64,000 bases of DNA, from NCBI RefSeq assembly GCF_020037475.1, contig NZ_JAIQDB010000003.1, forward strand, positions 1 through 64,000, read 5' to 3'. This document shows positions 27,308 to 35,821 of this stretch, in pieces. The stretch is from Sutcliffiella deserti (GTDB lineage Bacteria > Bacillota > Bacilli > Bacillales > Bacillaceae_I). A program made the position numbers and the translations under genes. Position 1 is the first letter of the stretch, and the number at the start of each line of letters is the position of its first letter. The notes beneath the pieces are model-generated. The model saw only the letters and a list, made by a program, of their open reading frames with translations, was not told the origin of the DNA and did no database searches.

Positions 27308-27346
27308 GGACAGGTCCCTCGTCCCACTAGGACGAGGGACCTGTCC
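27308..27346. repeat. REP-like palindrome, full copy
   Basis: GGACAGGTCCCTCGTCC and GGACGAGGGACCTGTCC form a perfect 17-bp stem with a CACTA loop. Followed by the conserved tail GCAAAACCCC. Related copies are at 32194, 53743, 56558 and 62101. Confidence 0.9.
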
Positions 27347-27437
27347 GCAAAACCCCAACTTTTTTTTAAAAAAAGTGATCCAAAAATTAATCCGGCGCGT
27401 TAGGTAGGTGAAATCAAATTTAAAGGAGTGTTTGTAG

Positions 27438-28811
27438 ATGAAGAAAAATGTTAATTGGAAAAAAGCAATGATTGCCGTACCATTAAGTGTTGGTTTATTA
27501 CTGCCATCCTACCACGTAGCGAACGCACATGATCACTCAGGAAATCATAGTGACCATATGGCTTCTGTATCAACACCTGCCTCTGACATTCGTGCTTCCC
27601 TGGATGCATTATTTTCAGAGCATGCATTCCTAGCAGTTGTGGCGATGCAAAAAGGAATTGATGGAGCGGATGACTTTGATCAAGCAGCAGGCGCTTTAAA
27701 TGCTAATACTGATGATCTTGCAGCAGCTGTTACTTCCGTCTATGGAGAAGAAGGCGGAGCTGCATTTAAAGATATTTGGAGCAGCCATATCGGCTATTTT
27801 GTGGACTATGTGACTGCAACAGCTGAAGACAATGAAGAAGGTAGACAAGCAGCACTAGCCGAGCTTGATGAATATACAGTGGAACAAGCTGCATTTTTAG
27901 ACACTGCAACGGAGAGCCGCCTAAAAGCGAGCGAACTGGAAGAAGGATTAAAAATGCATGTAGAGCAGCTAGTATGGGCTTTTGATAACTATGTTGCCGG
28001 CGATTTTGACAAAACATATGAAAACCTTAGACACGCAATTGAGCATATGTATGGACCTGGTAAAGGTTTATCATGGGCTATTACGGATCAGTTTCCTGAA
28101 AAATTCGAGAACACAAGCGTGGACACACCAGCAGCAGACTTACGCTCTGATTTAAACCACCTATTCTCCGAGCATGCGGCACTTGCCATTCTTGCCATGC
28201 AAAAAGGAATTGACGGAGCTGGCGACTTTGATGCCTCTGCAGCAGCTTTAGGAGAAAACACAACAGACCTATCTGCAGCAGTAGCTTCTGTATACGGTGA
28301 AGAAGGCGGTACACAGTTTGAAGAGATTTGGAGCAGCCATATCGGTTATTTTGTTGACTATGTAGTGGCGACAGCAGAAGAGAATGAAGAAGGTAAAGAA
28401 ATGGCCTTAGCCAACCTAGAAGAATACAAAGTAGAGCAAGCAGCATTTTTGGAAACAGCAACAGAAGGCAGATTAAAAGCTGAGGTTCTAGAAGCTGGAC
28501 TGCAAATGCATATCGATGAGCTACTGATGGCATTCAACAGTTACAATGAAGCTGACTATGAAACTGCTTACGAAACGATTCGTGAATCTTATGCACACAT
28601 GTTTGGTGTAGGCGAAATGCTATCCGGTGCGATTGTTGACCAGCACCCGGACAAATTTGCTCAAGAAAAACCATCTGACATGCCGAATGCTGGTATGGGT
28701 GGTGCTGCAACGAACGGAATCAACCCTGCGATCTTGTGGAGCATTGCCGGAATATTCTCTGCTCTTTTCGCCTTGCAAGTGATTGCTAGAAGAAAAGCTA
28801 GTAACCTATAA
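27438..28811 (+). CDS. Secreted/anchored protein with two ~175-aa helical repeats
   Basis: A 457-residue exported protein. Signal peptide to ~residue 31 (ending VANAHD), a His-rich stretch (HDHSGNHSDHM), then two tandem repeats (~46-220 and ~222-400) that are about 60% alike; both contain YGEEGG, IWSSHIGYFVDYV and conserved His residues (SEHA, SSHIG, MH, HMYG/HMFG). A C-terminal hydrophobic helix and basic tail anchor it. No LPxTG motif is seen. The His pattern suggests metal binding, perhaps copper; this is inference. The class F sortase gene follows after a terminator-like hairpin. Confidence 0.78.
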   Translation: MKKNVNWKKAMIAVPLSVGLLLPSYHVANAHDHSGNHSDHMASVSTPASDIRASLDALFSEHAFLAVVAMQKGIDGADDFDQAAGALNANTDDLAAAVTSVYGEEGGAAFKDIWSSHIGYFVDYVTATAEDNEEGRQAALAELDEYTVEQAAFLDTATESRLKASELEEGLKMHVEQLVWAFDNYVAGDFDKTYENLRHAIEHMYGPGKGLSWAITDQFPEKFENTSVDTPAADLRSDLNHLFSEHAALAILAMQKGIDGAGDFDASAAALGENTTDLSAAVASVYGEEGGTQFEEIWSSHIGYFVDYVVATAEENEEGKEMALANLEEYKVEQAAFLETATEGRLKAEVLEAGLQMHIDELLMAFNSYNEADYETAYETIRESYAHMFGVGEMLSGAIVDQHPDKFAQEKPSDMPNAGMGGAATNGINPAILWSIAGIFSALFALQVIARRKASNL

Positions 28812-28824
28812 TAGTTTGATAGAT

Positions 28825-28850
28825 GAGAGAGGGACCTCCCTCTCTTTCTA
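28825..28850 (+). terminator. Terminator between repeat protein and sortase genes
   Basis: AGAGAGGGA and TCCCTCTCT form a 9-bp stem with a 2-base loop plus a short T-rich tail; may be partial, letting some readthrough into the sortase gene. Confidence 0.65.
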
Positions 28851-28906
28851 TTATGCTATTTTCGTAAGCGAAAACATCCTCTCATTCAAAAAGGAGTCGA
28901 AGAAAG

Positions 28907-29563
28907 ATGAAGCAACTTATCATTCTAACCACCACACTTCTATTACTTGTCGGATGCTCATCCGCCAACGATACTGCAAACAAAACAAATCAAGAACAAA
29001 CCAAGCAACCCGAAACTGCTACAACGGAAGCAGCAACCCCGAAACAAGAAAAAGCAAGCACCCCCATCCGCACTCCTTCCACAAATGTAAATGGGAAAGT
29101 AGTAAAAGAAGAACGCACCACGATTAAGCCATATCGCCTCGTCATCCCTGCTATTGATGTAGATGCAAGAGTCGAACAGGTGGGTGTTATTGAAAATGGG
29201 CAAATGGGCGTACCCGAATCGTTCGAAACCGTCGGCTGGTATAACGAGGGTCCCCTTCTAGGCGAACGTGGCAACACCGTCATCTCCGGACATGTTGATA
29301 GTCGCAATGGCCCAGCCGTTTTTTTCGAGCTTAAGGATCTAAAACCAGGCGATGAGATTCAAGTTTATAACGACAAAGAGGTATCTCTGACCTATATAGT
29401 AGAACGCATTGAAACCTATGCGGAAGGAGAAGCACCCGTTGAAGCCATTTTTGACTATTCGTTTCAGAGTAATTTGATTTTGATAACGTGCACAGGTACA
29501 TTTGACAGAAGTGTCAGGGAATATTCAGATCGGTTGGTTGTGTACAGTAGTTTAAAAAAATAG
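28907..29563 (+). CDS. Class F sortase, predicted lipoprotein
   Basis: A 218-residue protein. It begins with a lipoprotein signal (LLLLVGCSS), a Thr/Glu/Lys-rich linker to ~residue 75, then a sortase fold (~80-218) with the catalytic His in VISGHVDS, Cys in LITCTG and Arg in EYSDRLVVY. Class F sortases are short transpeptidases; the partner is plausibly the preceding secreted protein, although that lacks a classical LPxTG signal. AAAGGAG precedes the ATG. Confidence 0.85.
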   Translation: MKQLIILTTTLLLLVGCSSANDTANKTNQEQTKQPETATTEAATPKQEKASTPIRTPSTNVNGKVVKEERTTIKPYRLVIPAIDVDARVEQVGVIENGQMGVPESFETVGWYNEGPLLGERGNTVISGHVDSRNGPAVFFELKDLKPGDEIQVYNDKEVSLTYIVERIETYAEGEAPVEAIFDYSFQSNLILITCTGTFDRSVREYSDRLVVYSSLKK

Positions 29564-29604
29564 ACTTAAGGGGCTACCCGATTATGGATAGCCCCTTAAG
29601 TCTA
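29561..29604 (-). terminator. Strong terminator of the DUF3231 gene
   Basis: TAGACTTAAGGGGCTA and its perfect complement form a 16-bp stem; on the minus strand TTTTTTT follows. The sortase stop codon is inside the stem, so the element probably serves both converging genes. Confidence 0.85.
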
Positions 29605-29696
29605 TGTGCAAACCTCTCGCTAAGCACTCCTTGCTATCGTTGCTCCCTCACCCTAAACTCTACACTAGTTACTCTTAATTCTGCAGCTCAACTCAT

Positions 29697-30716
29697 CTAA
29701 TTCTCTTTTTTCTGTTTTGCTAACTTCTCTTTATCCAACGTTCCAGGAGGTTGTTCTAGCCATTCATTAGCTATCATCAAATAAGCGATGTCTTTAGCAT
29801 ACTGTGCTATTTCAAGAGAAAATCGTTCATAATTTAGGATCAAATCACTTCTTTGACTTGCCGCTGCAGCGGTGGCATAGTTACCTGTTCCGGCAGCTGT
29901 TAAGAAGCCTTGATGAAAAATGATTAGTTTGTCCGAAAATACTTGTCCCGTTGAATCTGTAATGGCTACATCAGATGAAATCGGTGCTTGCGTGTTATTA
30001 TCAAGTAAGGTCGAAGTGAATACTTTTACATGTTTTTCTGAAATATCCTTCCCCTGCAACATCAGCTTTTGTACTTCTTTTCGTGGAGAAGTCTGAGCAA
30101 AACTAAGGCATAATTTAGCCCCGATTAAATTGTTTTGGATATTCATATGTAAGTGCGATAACTCAACTGTATTCAATGGGCGTTTATTAGAAAATGGATT
30201 TAATCCACTTAAATATTTTTTGCTATCAACATAATCTTTCTGCTTAGGATAATTAATATAAGGGGAACGTACAAGAAGCCCTTTTTGTAGTAAAACATCA
30301 GTACTTTCATCAAATAAGTCGGAGGTCATTGAGAGCACTTTTCTAAAAATAGCTCTGGTATCTTTCCTTGCACACATTGCTAAAAATCCACTATATCCAA
30401 GCATACCTGCTTTGGACACATGGTTTATATAACTAATCATAAAAGTGTCCGTATATAATCTGGGGGCATTTAGGTTAACATCGCTTTCAGAAAAGCCAGT
30501 AGGAAGTGGAATATCTTCTTTTTTAAACAAATGACTCAGATCAGCAAGATGAGTCAAGGAAATTCCGTGAGCAGTTTCAACGACTTTCTTTATTTCAGAA
30601 TCCTCAACATTCTTTAGAAAATAGCTCAAAATACAGACAGACATACTATTATTTATATAAGCTGTCCATATAGAAGCTATCTCAGATGATGTTAGCCGAA
30701 TGGTGTTTTCAGACAT
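29697..30716 (-). CDS. DUF3231 family protein
   Basis: A 339-residue protein built of two similar, mostly helical halves (each ~165 residues: SEIASIWTAYINNSMSVCIL and LSHLHMNIQNNLIGAKLCLS begin them). Conserved His/Glu positions resemble ferritin-like helix bundles. Function is unknown; the family is common in spore formers. GGAAGGGG precedes the ATG at 30716, eight residues inside the longest frame. Confidence 0.85.
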   Translation of the reverse strand: MSENTIRLTSSEIASIWTAYINNSMSVCILSYFLKNVEDSEIKKVVETAHGISLTHLADLSHLFKKEDIPLPTGFSESDVNLNAPRLYTDTFMISYINHVSKAGMLGYSGFLAMCARKDTRAIFRKVLSMTSDLFDESTDVLLQKGLLVRSPYINYPKQKDYVDSKKYLSGLNPFSNKRPLNTVELSHLHMNIQNNLIGAKLCLSFAQTSPRKEVQKLMLQGKDISEKHVKVFTSTLLDNNTQAPISSDVAITDSTGQVFSDKLIIFHQGFLTAAGTGNYATAAAASQRSDLILNYERFSLEIAQYAKDIAYLMIANEWLEQPPGTLDKEKLAKQKKEN

Positions 30717-30832
30717 TGATGATACCCCTTCCAAAAGCATGTGTACACTTATTGTTTCTCTATTAACACTTCCTATCCATAAAAATGGAAAAAGAAATAG
30801 TCATTTGACTTTCTATATTTTACTTATTTTGA

Positions 30833-31060
30833 TTAGATGTTACTCTGTTAAAAACAGATGTTAACCAGTTAAAAGTCGATGTTTACGATTTAAAGGCAGG
30901 ACAAAAAACGCTCGTGAAAGATTTGGTTGCATTTAAACAAGAATACCGAAAAGACATGCAAAGAATAGATGTAAGGCTAAATGGTACAAATGAGAGATTA
31001 GATTCTTTTAAATTTGACTCTGATTTTTTAATAGAAAATATAGAGGTTCAATTTTCTAGG
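30833..31060 (+). pseudogene. Remnant of a coiled-coil protein gene
   Basis: An open stretch without start codon or Shine-Dalgarno encodes heptad-like LLKTDVNQLKVDVYDLKAG and RIDVRLNGTNERLDSFKFD. This looks like the C-terminal part of a coiled-coil protein whose 5' end is gone; the frame then runs on into unrelated sequence and the next gene's terminator. Called a decayed fragment; the parent gene was not identified. Confidence 0.45.
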
Positions 31061-31122
31061 ATAACTCTCCCCCAGCACAACCTACAACTACTTCTTCTCC
31101 ATAGTCTCCATCATGTCGTTAA

Positions 31123-31166
31123 TAAAAAAACCGCCTTGATCATAAACTCAATCAAAGCGGTTTTCA
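31123..31166 (-). terminator. Terminator of rarD
   Basis: ACCGC-TTGAT and ATCAA-GCGGT arms, followed on the minus strand by TTTTTTTATT. Confidence 0.9.
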
Positions 31167-31176
31167 TAGTTAATTA

Positions 31177-32106
31177 TCATCCACTTTTACTTGGTACAAT
31201 CGGCTGTTTTACACGAAAGCCCTTTGTTAGGGTTAACGTATAAAGGACAAGCGCAGTCCAGATACATGTAAATGCAATAAGGTGTACACTTGTAAACGGT
31301 TCATTGAATAGGTAGACCCCGAGGATGAGCTTTATGGTTGGCGCGATATATTGCAATAATCCTATCATGGAAAGCGGGATACGTTTTGCTCCGCTTGCAA
31401 ATAAAAGCAATGGAACAGCCGTTACAATTCCTGCACCGAGCAACAATAACGTGACGCTTCCGCTTTCCCCTAATGCTCCCCCACTATTGCCATGAACACT
31501 CATTAAAAAAACGAGGGCAAACGGAGTAATGAGTAGCGTCTCAATCGCAAGCCCTACTAATGCTCCTAGCTGAACCATTTTCTTAATCAAACCATAAAAA
31601 GCAAAGCTTAGCGCAAGCATTATTGCAACCCATGGAAATTCCCCAAAGTTGACAGTAAGCACCAGCACACCAATTCCAGCTAGTATAATAGAGACCGCCT
31701 GCATCCCGGACAGTTTTTCTTTTAGTACGATAACTGCTAACAAAATACTAACTAGCGGATTAATATAATAACCTAGGCTCGCCTCTACGATTCGATCTGC
31801 ATTCACCGCCCATATATACAAGCCCCAGTTAATGCTAATAAATACCGATGCACAAGCTATAGCGAGCAATCGTTTCCGATTTGTCAGAAGCGCCTTCAAC
31901 TCGGTAAAAAAACTCGAAAACTTCCTTAAAACTAGCAAGATGAGTATCATGAAGACCAACGACCACACAATTCGATGCGCTAATATCTCACTAGCAGGAA
32001 CACCGTCAACCAGCTTCCAAAATAACGGGAGAAATCCCCAGAGCATATACGATAATCCAGCAAAAACAATCCCTAAACCAAGTTCTTTGTTTGCTGTTTG
32101 ATTCAT
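31177..32106 (-). CDS. rarD: RarD, EamA-family transporter
   Basis: A 309-residue protein with ten helices in two EamA repeats. The opening GLSYMLWGFLPLFWKLVDGV and ILAHRIVWSLVF are characteristic of RarD. It is a drug/metabolite superfamily exporter whose substrate is unknown (the historical link is chloramphenicol sensitivity). GAGGTTG precedes the ATG. Single gene with its own terminator. Confidence 0.9.
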   Translation of the reverse strand: MNQTANKELGLGIVFAGLSYMLWGFLPLFWKLVDGVPASEILAHRIVWSLVFMILILLVLRKFSSFFTELKALLTNRKRLLAIACASVFISINWGLYIWAVNADRIVEASLGYYINPLVSILLAVIVLKEKLSGMQAVSIILAGIGVLVLTVNFGEFPWVAIMLALSFAFYGLIKKMVQLGALVGLAIETLLITPFALVFLMSVHGNSGGALGESGSVTLLLLGAGIVTAVPLLLFASGAKRIPLSMIGLLQYIAPTIKLILGVYLFNEPFTSVHLIAFTCIWTALVLYTLTLTKGFRVKQPIVPSKSG

Positions 32107-32193
32107 GGCAGCAACCTCTTTTTCCCTTTGTATTTGTACCTAGTTTAGGGGGGCGAACTAAAAAAAGCAATGAAAATGTTTCAAGGGCCACCA

Positions 32194-32235
32194 GGGGCAG
32201 TTCCCTCGTCCAAGTGGGACGAGGGAACTGTCCCC
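32194..32235. repeat. REP-like palindrome, full copy
   Basis: GGGGCAGTTCCCTCGTCC and GGACGAGGGAACTGTCCCC form a stem of about 18 bp with one mismatch and an AAGT-type loop. Compared with 27308 both arms carry AGTT/AACT, a compensatory change that keeps pairing. Confidence 0.9.
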
Positions 32236-32243
32236 AATAACCC

Positions 32244-32528
32244 TTATTTAAAACTCAGCCTTATTCCTATCAAAAGAAACAGGATACCTATAACCCAACC
32301 AAAAGCAGCCATATACAAATGAAAAGTAAATGTATCTAATGCCATAGATTGAGGGTATTCATTATAAAATCTTGGATTAAGTGAAAATAAAGCCCAGCCA
32401 GTTGATAATGCTAAAATAATTATATTAGCAATAAACCATATAAATGGAACTTTATTTATTTTTCCTTTAGAAATCAAAAGAATAATAATAATCGCTGCAA
32501 TGGTTACTCCAGTTAATCCTATTAGCAT
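32244..32528 (-). CDS. Small three-helix membrane protein; start uncertain
   Basis: At least 94 residues with three hydrophobic helices (~1-19, ~27-48, ~68-92). Family not recognised. The ATG used here has no Shine-Dalgarno. In the same frame a perfect AGGAGG (32577-32572) is followed 7 bases later by ATC (32564), and the frame between adds LHLWVAEELSKM before this ATG. The protein may therefore begin at ATC or ATT 12-13 codons upstream. A dispersed repeat lies just upstream and may have displaced its promoter. Confidence 0.5.
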   Translation of the reverse strand: MLIGLTGVTIAAIIIILLISKGKINKVPFIWFIANIIILALSTGWALFSLNPRFYNEYPQSMALDTFTFHLYMAAFGWVIGILFLLIGIRLSFK

Positions 32529-32649
32529 TTTAGAAAGTTCTTCAGCGACCCATAGATGTAGGATAATATAACCTCCTCGTTTTCAGCTTTGTTCAATTAA
32601 AAAAGCGTTAGCCCTTATGAAACAACACTTTCTTAATTAAATGGCTATG

Positions 32650-32828
32650 TCAAACGCCGCTGTTGATTTCCGCAAAAGCCTACGCGTTCCACGGGGCGGT
32701 GCTGGAGCCTCCTCGGCTGCGCCTGCGGGGTCTCCAGTCTACCGCTATCTCCCGTTGGAGTCTCCGCCTTTTGCTCCAATCATCGCTGATGAAGTACTTT
32801 TATCAACATTCATCTTTAACAGAGCGAA
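32650..32828 (+). repeat. Dispersed ~180-bp repeat, copy 2
   Basis: Inverted copy of 9959-10143, about 90% alike by eye, from GCCGCTGTTGATTTCCGCAA to the GCTCTGTTAA-complement end. The two copies form an inverted pair around about 22.5 kb. No gene inside. Confidence 0.85.
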
Positions 32829-32885
32829 ATAAATATATAACCAAACTCAAATTAAACAGCCCGTTCAGCATAAACAATTAGGTGA

Positions 32886-33359
32886 TTACGCACGACTTAC
32901 TAAATTTTTATACTTAATGAACCATTCTAAAGACAAGTACACTAATAGCAGAATAAAAATACCTGCCAAATTTATTAAAGGTAACATAAAATTCATTAAA
33001 GGCAGTGAGGTAATTTGACTTAATACAAGGCTGGAAATCACTATTCCGAATGATAAAAAGGCATTCACTACAAAGAACTTCCTAAATATGTTACTATCTG
33101 ATTTTCTCTTAAAAAAGCAAAAAAGCACCATTCCAATAAATATAAAAATAAATAATACCTCGAGATTTTCTGACCACTGTCCTAATTGTCCAATCGTCGC
33201 ACTATCCTTTGAAGTTATTAGGTTTTTAGACCCCCAGACCTCTGACATATTCATTCGATAATTAAATAGTAATACATATCCTCCATAAATTAATACCATT
33301 AAGGTAAAGTAAATATAGAACAATCTTTGATAATTAGAATCTTTTAGATTGATACTCAT
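32886..33359 (-). CDS. Hypothetical four-helix membrane protein
   Basis: A 157-residue protein with helices at roughly residues 12-32, 65-85, 95-115 and 122-148, and a hydrophilic loop carrying WGSKNLITSKDSATIGQ. Family not recognised. GGGGAGG lies 9 bases before the ATG. It belongs to a run of small leftward membrane genes. Confidence 0.6.
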   Translation of the reverse strand: MSINLKDSNYQRLFYIYFTLMVLIYGGYVLLFNYRMNMSEVWGSKNLITSKDSATIGQLGQWSENLEVLFIFIFIGMVLFCFFKRKSDSNIFRKFFVVNAFLSFGIVISSLVLSQITSLPLMNFMLPLINLAGIFILLLVYLSLEWFIKYKNLVSRA

Positions 33360-33505
33360 TCTTTCAACGCCTCCCCAGATAAAAACCGAAATTACCTCTA
33401 TAATTCTAGTAACAATATCGCTCGTGTTTGAAAGGTCTGTTAATTCTTAATTTCCCATCAAAAACTCATTCAAGCATAGCATGTAATCGAAATTTTCTTA
33501 AATCC

Positions 33506-33757
33506 TTAGATAAACCTGATCACAAGAACAAGGGATAGACCAATGATCACTCCAATGTCGCCCGAAAAAATTTTATTGTCTTTTCTCTTTTCGTGTACTG
33601 TTAACAGCTTGCCTAGCACTACTAGTACAATAGCTGAAGAAATTATAATATTACTGACAGTTGAACTGAATGTGCTGCCGGATGCGATAGCAAGCATCGT
33701 TGGAATACCAACCAATAATACAGCACTCAAATACAAAAACCATTTAACCTTTTCCAA
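33506..33757 (-). CDS. Hypothetical three-helix membrane protein
   Basis: An 83-residue, strongly hydrophobic protein (helices ~6-26, ~33-52, ~66-83) with a short charged loop VHEKRKDNK. It starts with TTG, preceded by AAGGGAG at about 8 bases. Family not recognised. Confidence 0.55.
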   Translation of the reverse strand: MEKVKWFLYLSAVLLVGIPTMLAIASGSTFSSTVSNIIISSAIVLVVLGKLLTVHEKRKDNKIFSGDIGVIIGLSLVLVIRFI

Positions 33758-33807
33758 AAGGTCACTCCCTTTTTTATTTTCTATATAACCTGGTTTAAAT
33801 TTAAATT

Positions 33808-34209
33808 TCAGCCGGTAGTTATTTCCTCATTTTTGAAGATTTTGATGCTAATCAAATTTACCACCGCTATATAAAATGGAAATGCTGCCATTGCACCAAT
33901 CATTAGTAAGCCGCTGACAGGATTCGGATAATCACCCTGGTAAGTAATAGGAAAAAGAGAGGCAAAAGCGAAAATAAATAATGCGTAATATGGAAACCAA
34001 AGAACGGTTGTCCAGAAGCTTGCTTTTCTACCTTTTAACAAAGACTTAATCAAGTAAATAAAGAGAAACGGTAAAGACAGAAAGCCTACAAGGCTTACTG
34101 TTTCTAGTATAGGGACAATGATATCAAGCCCCCACCCTGTTATCCTGCTAATTCGGTATACATTTAGCATCAGTTCAACAAAGATGAATAAGACAAAACC
34201 ATATAGCAA
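33808..34209 (-). CDS. Hypothetical four-helix membrane protein; start uncertain
   Basis: At least 133 residues with four helices. The TTG used here has no Shine-Dalgarno. A perfect AGGAGG (34256-34251) is followed after exactly 8 bases by ATT (34242) in the same frame, which would add 11 residues (IIFFIKLNFIS) and complete the first helix. Whether ATT is really used cannot be told from sequence. Family not recognised. Confidence 0.5.
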   Translation of the reverse strand: MLYGFVLFIFVELMLNVYRISRITGWGLDIIVPILETVSLVGFLSLPFLFIYLIKSLLKGRKASFWTTVLWFPYYALFIFAFASLFPITYQGDYPNPVSGLLMIGAMAAFPFYIAVVNLISIKIFKNEEITTG

Positions 34210-34323
34210 ACTGATAAAATTCAGTTTAATAAAAAAAATAATGGAAAGAACCTCCTAATAGCGCTGTTTTTCTATAGGTGACGTTTCTTCTCTTAAATCA
34301 TGTCTGTCTTGAAATCAAATCTA

Positions 34324-34923
34324 TTAAATTAACTGAAGAATAATAGATGATACGCTTATTTGGTTCTTAAGATAATCCTCTTGTAGAATCCCGTATACCG
34401 CGCAGTCCTTGTACTGATTTTTGTAGTTGCGAAGCATATGTCTGATGATCCCTTCCTGTACCATTCCAACTTTCCTCATGATTTTTCCTGAAGCTGGATT
34501 ATCGGTATTATGGGCAGCGGATATTTTATGAATGTTCATATATGTAAAGCCAAATTCCACTACTGCTCTTAAGGCCTCGGTCCCGTATCCTCTATTCCAC
34601 CAGCTGTATCCGATTGAATAACTTACCTCGCAATTATCAGTGAGGCTGTCAAAATCATAGAGGTCAATTTCTCCGATCAGTTCGCCGCTTGCTTTCAATT
34701 CAATAGCCCAGTAACAAAATTCTTTTGCGTCATAACCCCTAACAATGTTAACGACCCTCTCGGTTGTTTGGAATATATTCTTATGAGCTGCATTAACTCT
34801 GTTTTCTGCTACACGTTCATCGGAAAGCCAGTTGTCAAACACACTTTGAGTATCTACGAGTCTCATCCTTCTAAGAATTAATCGCTCTGTTTCTATTTTT
34901 GGTGTTCCGGAATAATTGATCAT
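34324..34923 (-). CDS. GNAT acetyltransferase, RimJ/RimL type
   Basis: A 199-residue enzyme. It opens IETERLILRRMRLVDTQSVF, has EVSYSIGYSWWNRGYGTEAL as the acetyl-CoA motif and closes with AHNTDNPASGKIMRKVGM, the pattern of RimJ/RimL-like N-acetyltransferases. Acceptor unknown: ribosomal proteins, small amines or amino acids are possible. Single gene. Confidence 0.88.
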   Translation of the reverse strand: MINYSGTPKIETERLILRRMRLVDTQSVFDNWLSDERVAENRVNAAHKNIFQTTERVVNIVRGYDAKEFCYWAIELKASGELIGEIDLYDFDSLTDNCEVSYSIGYSWWNRGYGTEALRAVVEFGFTYMNIHKISAAHNTDNPASGKIMRKVGMVQEGIIRHMLRNYKNQYKDCAVYGILQEDYLKNQISVSSIILQLI

Positions 34924-35014
34924 TACTTCACTCCTAAATTATTTTCCGAGCAGGATGATTAACTATTGTTTTATCAGGGAATTAATTACCAAGAACTTTT
35001 AGAGGGGTGTAATC

Positions 35015-35173
35015 ATGAAAAAGAATGAGAATATTAGCCGTGAGCCTGAAAAGGAAAACGCTATAGAAAAAATTAATGAGGTTTACAATGAGGATAGCAA
35101 TACGTCCACAAATAAACCTGATAAAAACAAAGCCAAACAAAAGCTGAAAGAGGAGCTTGAAGAAAACAAATGA
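35015..35173 (+). CDS. Small highly charged protein (52 aa)
   Basis: A 52-residue frame beginning MKKNENISREPEKENAIEK and ending LKEELEENK is composed almost wholly of K, E, N, D and Q and should be helical and cytoplasmic. AGAGGGGTG stands 5-6 bases before the ATG and a terminator follows at 35192, so expression is likely. Family not recognised. It is the only rightward gene in this block. Confidence 0.6.
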   Translation: MKKNENISREPEKENAIEKINEVYNEDSNTSTNKPDKNKAKQKLKEELEENK

Positions 35174-35191
35174 TAAAAAGCGGCGTTACCT

Positions 35192-35220
35192 TTAAGCCTC
35201 CGGTGTTCCCGGGGCTTTTG
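35192..35220 (+). terminator. Terminator of the 52-aa gene
   Basis: AAGCC-TCCGG and CCCGG-GGCTT arms with a TTTT tail. Confidence 0.8.
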
Positions 35221-35232
35221 ATATGCGTTCTG

Positions 35233-35733
35233 TTACAACAATAAATAAAATGCCACAAACAAAATTAGCGTCCAAAAATACGATATCTTTATCGTCTTTT
35301 CATAGGGGCGCCGGTATCCTTTGTTGCGATGCTCTAGTGAAAAAATAAACAAAAACAGCAACAATAGAAAATAGACAAAAAAGATATACAACAAAAAGCG
35401 CCACTGCTCCACCCACTCGAAAAGCGGTCCAAATGCTCCTGCGGCAATAAAGAGAAACACTGAAAAGAGTCCTGTAATCAGACAGATAACAGGCATTTTA
35501 CGCCAGGCACTATTTTGAAAAATACTCTTCTCCTTCTTCGCTTCAAAAAGAAAAATCAAGAAAAAACAGCTGATGACCAAAGCGATGATAAGAACTGTCG
35601 CATAACCGGGAATGACCACTGCCCAGCCTGCAGACTGAAACTGAAAAGCCCTTTTATCCGAAATAAACTCAAGCCCCCACATTAGCAGACTGAGTAAAAC
35701 TAAGGTTAAAACTTGATATAAAGTCCATTTCAT
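35233..35733 (-). CDS. Hypothetical four/five-helix membrane protein
   Basis: A 166-residue protein with helices at about 5-22, 42-63, 80-103, 110-133 and 148-166, and a basic loop HRNKGYRRPYEK. AGGAGGTGGG precedes the ATG. Family not recognised. Confidence 0.6.
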   Translation of the reverse strand: MKWTLYQVLTLVLLSLLMWGLEFISDKRAFQFQSAGWAVVIPGYATVLIIALVISCFFLIFLFEAKKEKSIFQNSAWRKMPVICLITGLFSVFLFIAAGAFGPLFEWVEQWRFLLYIFFVYFLLLLFLFIFSLEHRNKGYRRPYEKTIKISYFWTLILFVAFYLLL

Positions 35734-35821
35734 TACTGCCCACCTCCTATTAATTCTACGTAGAGAAAGAAAGAAGGTTTCAATTTTAGTCTACTAGAAT
35801 TTAAGGGATTTTCCACAACTC

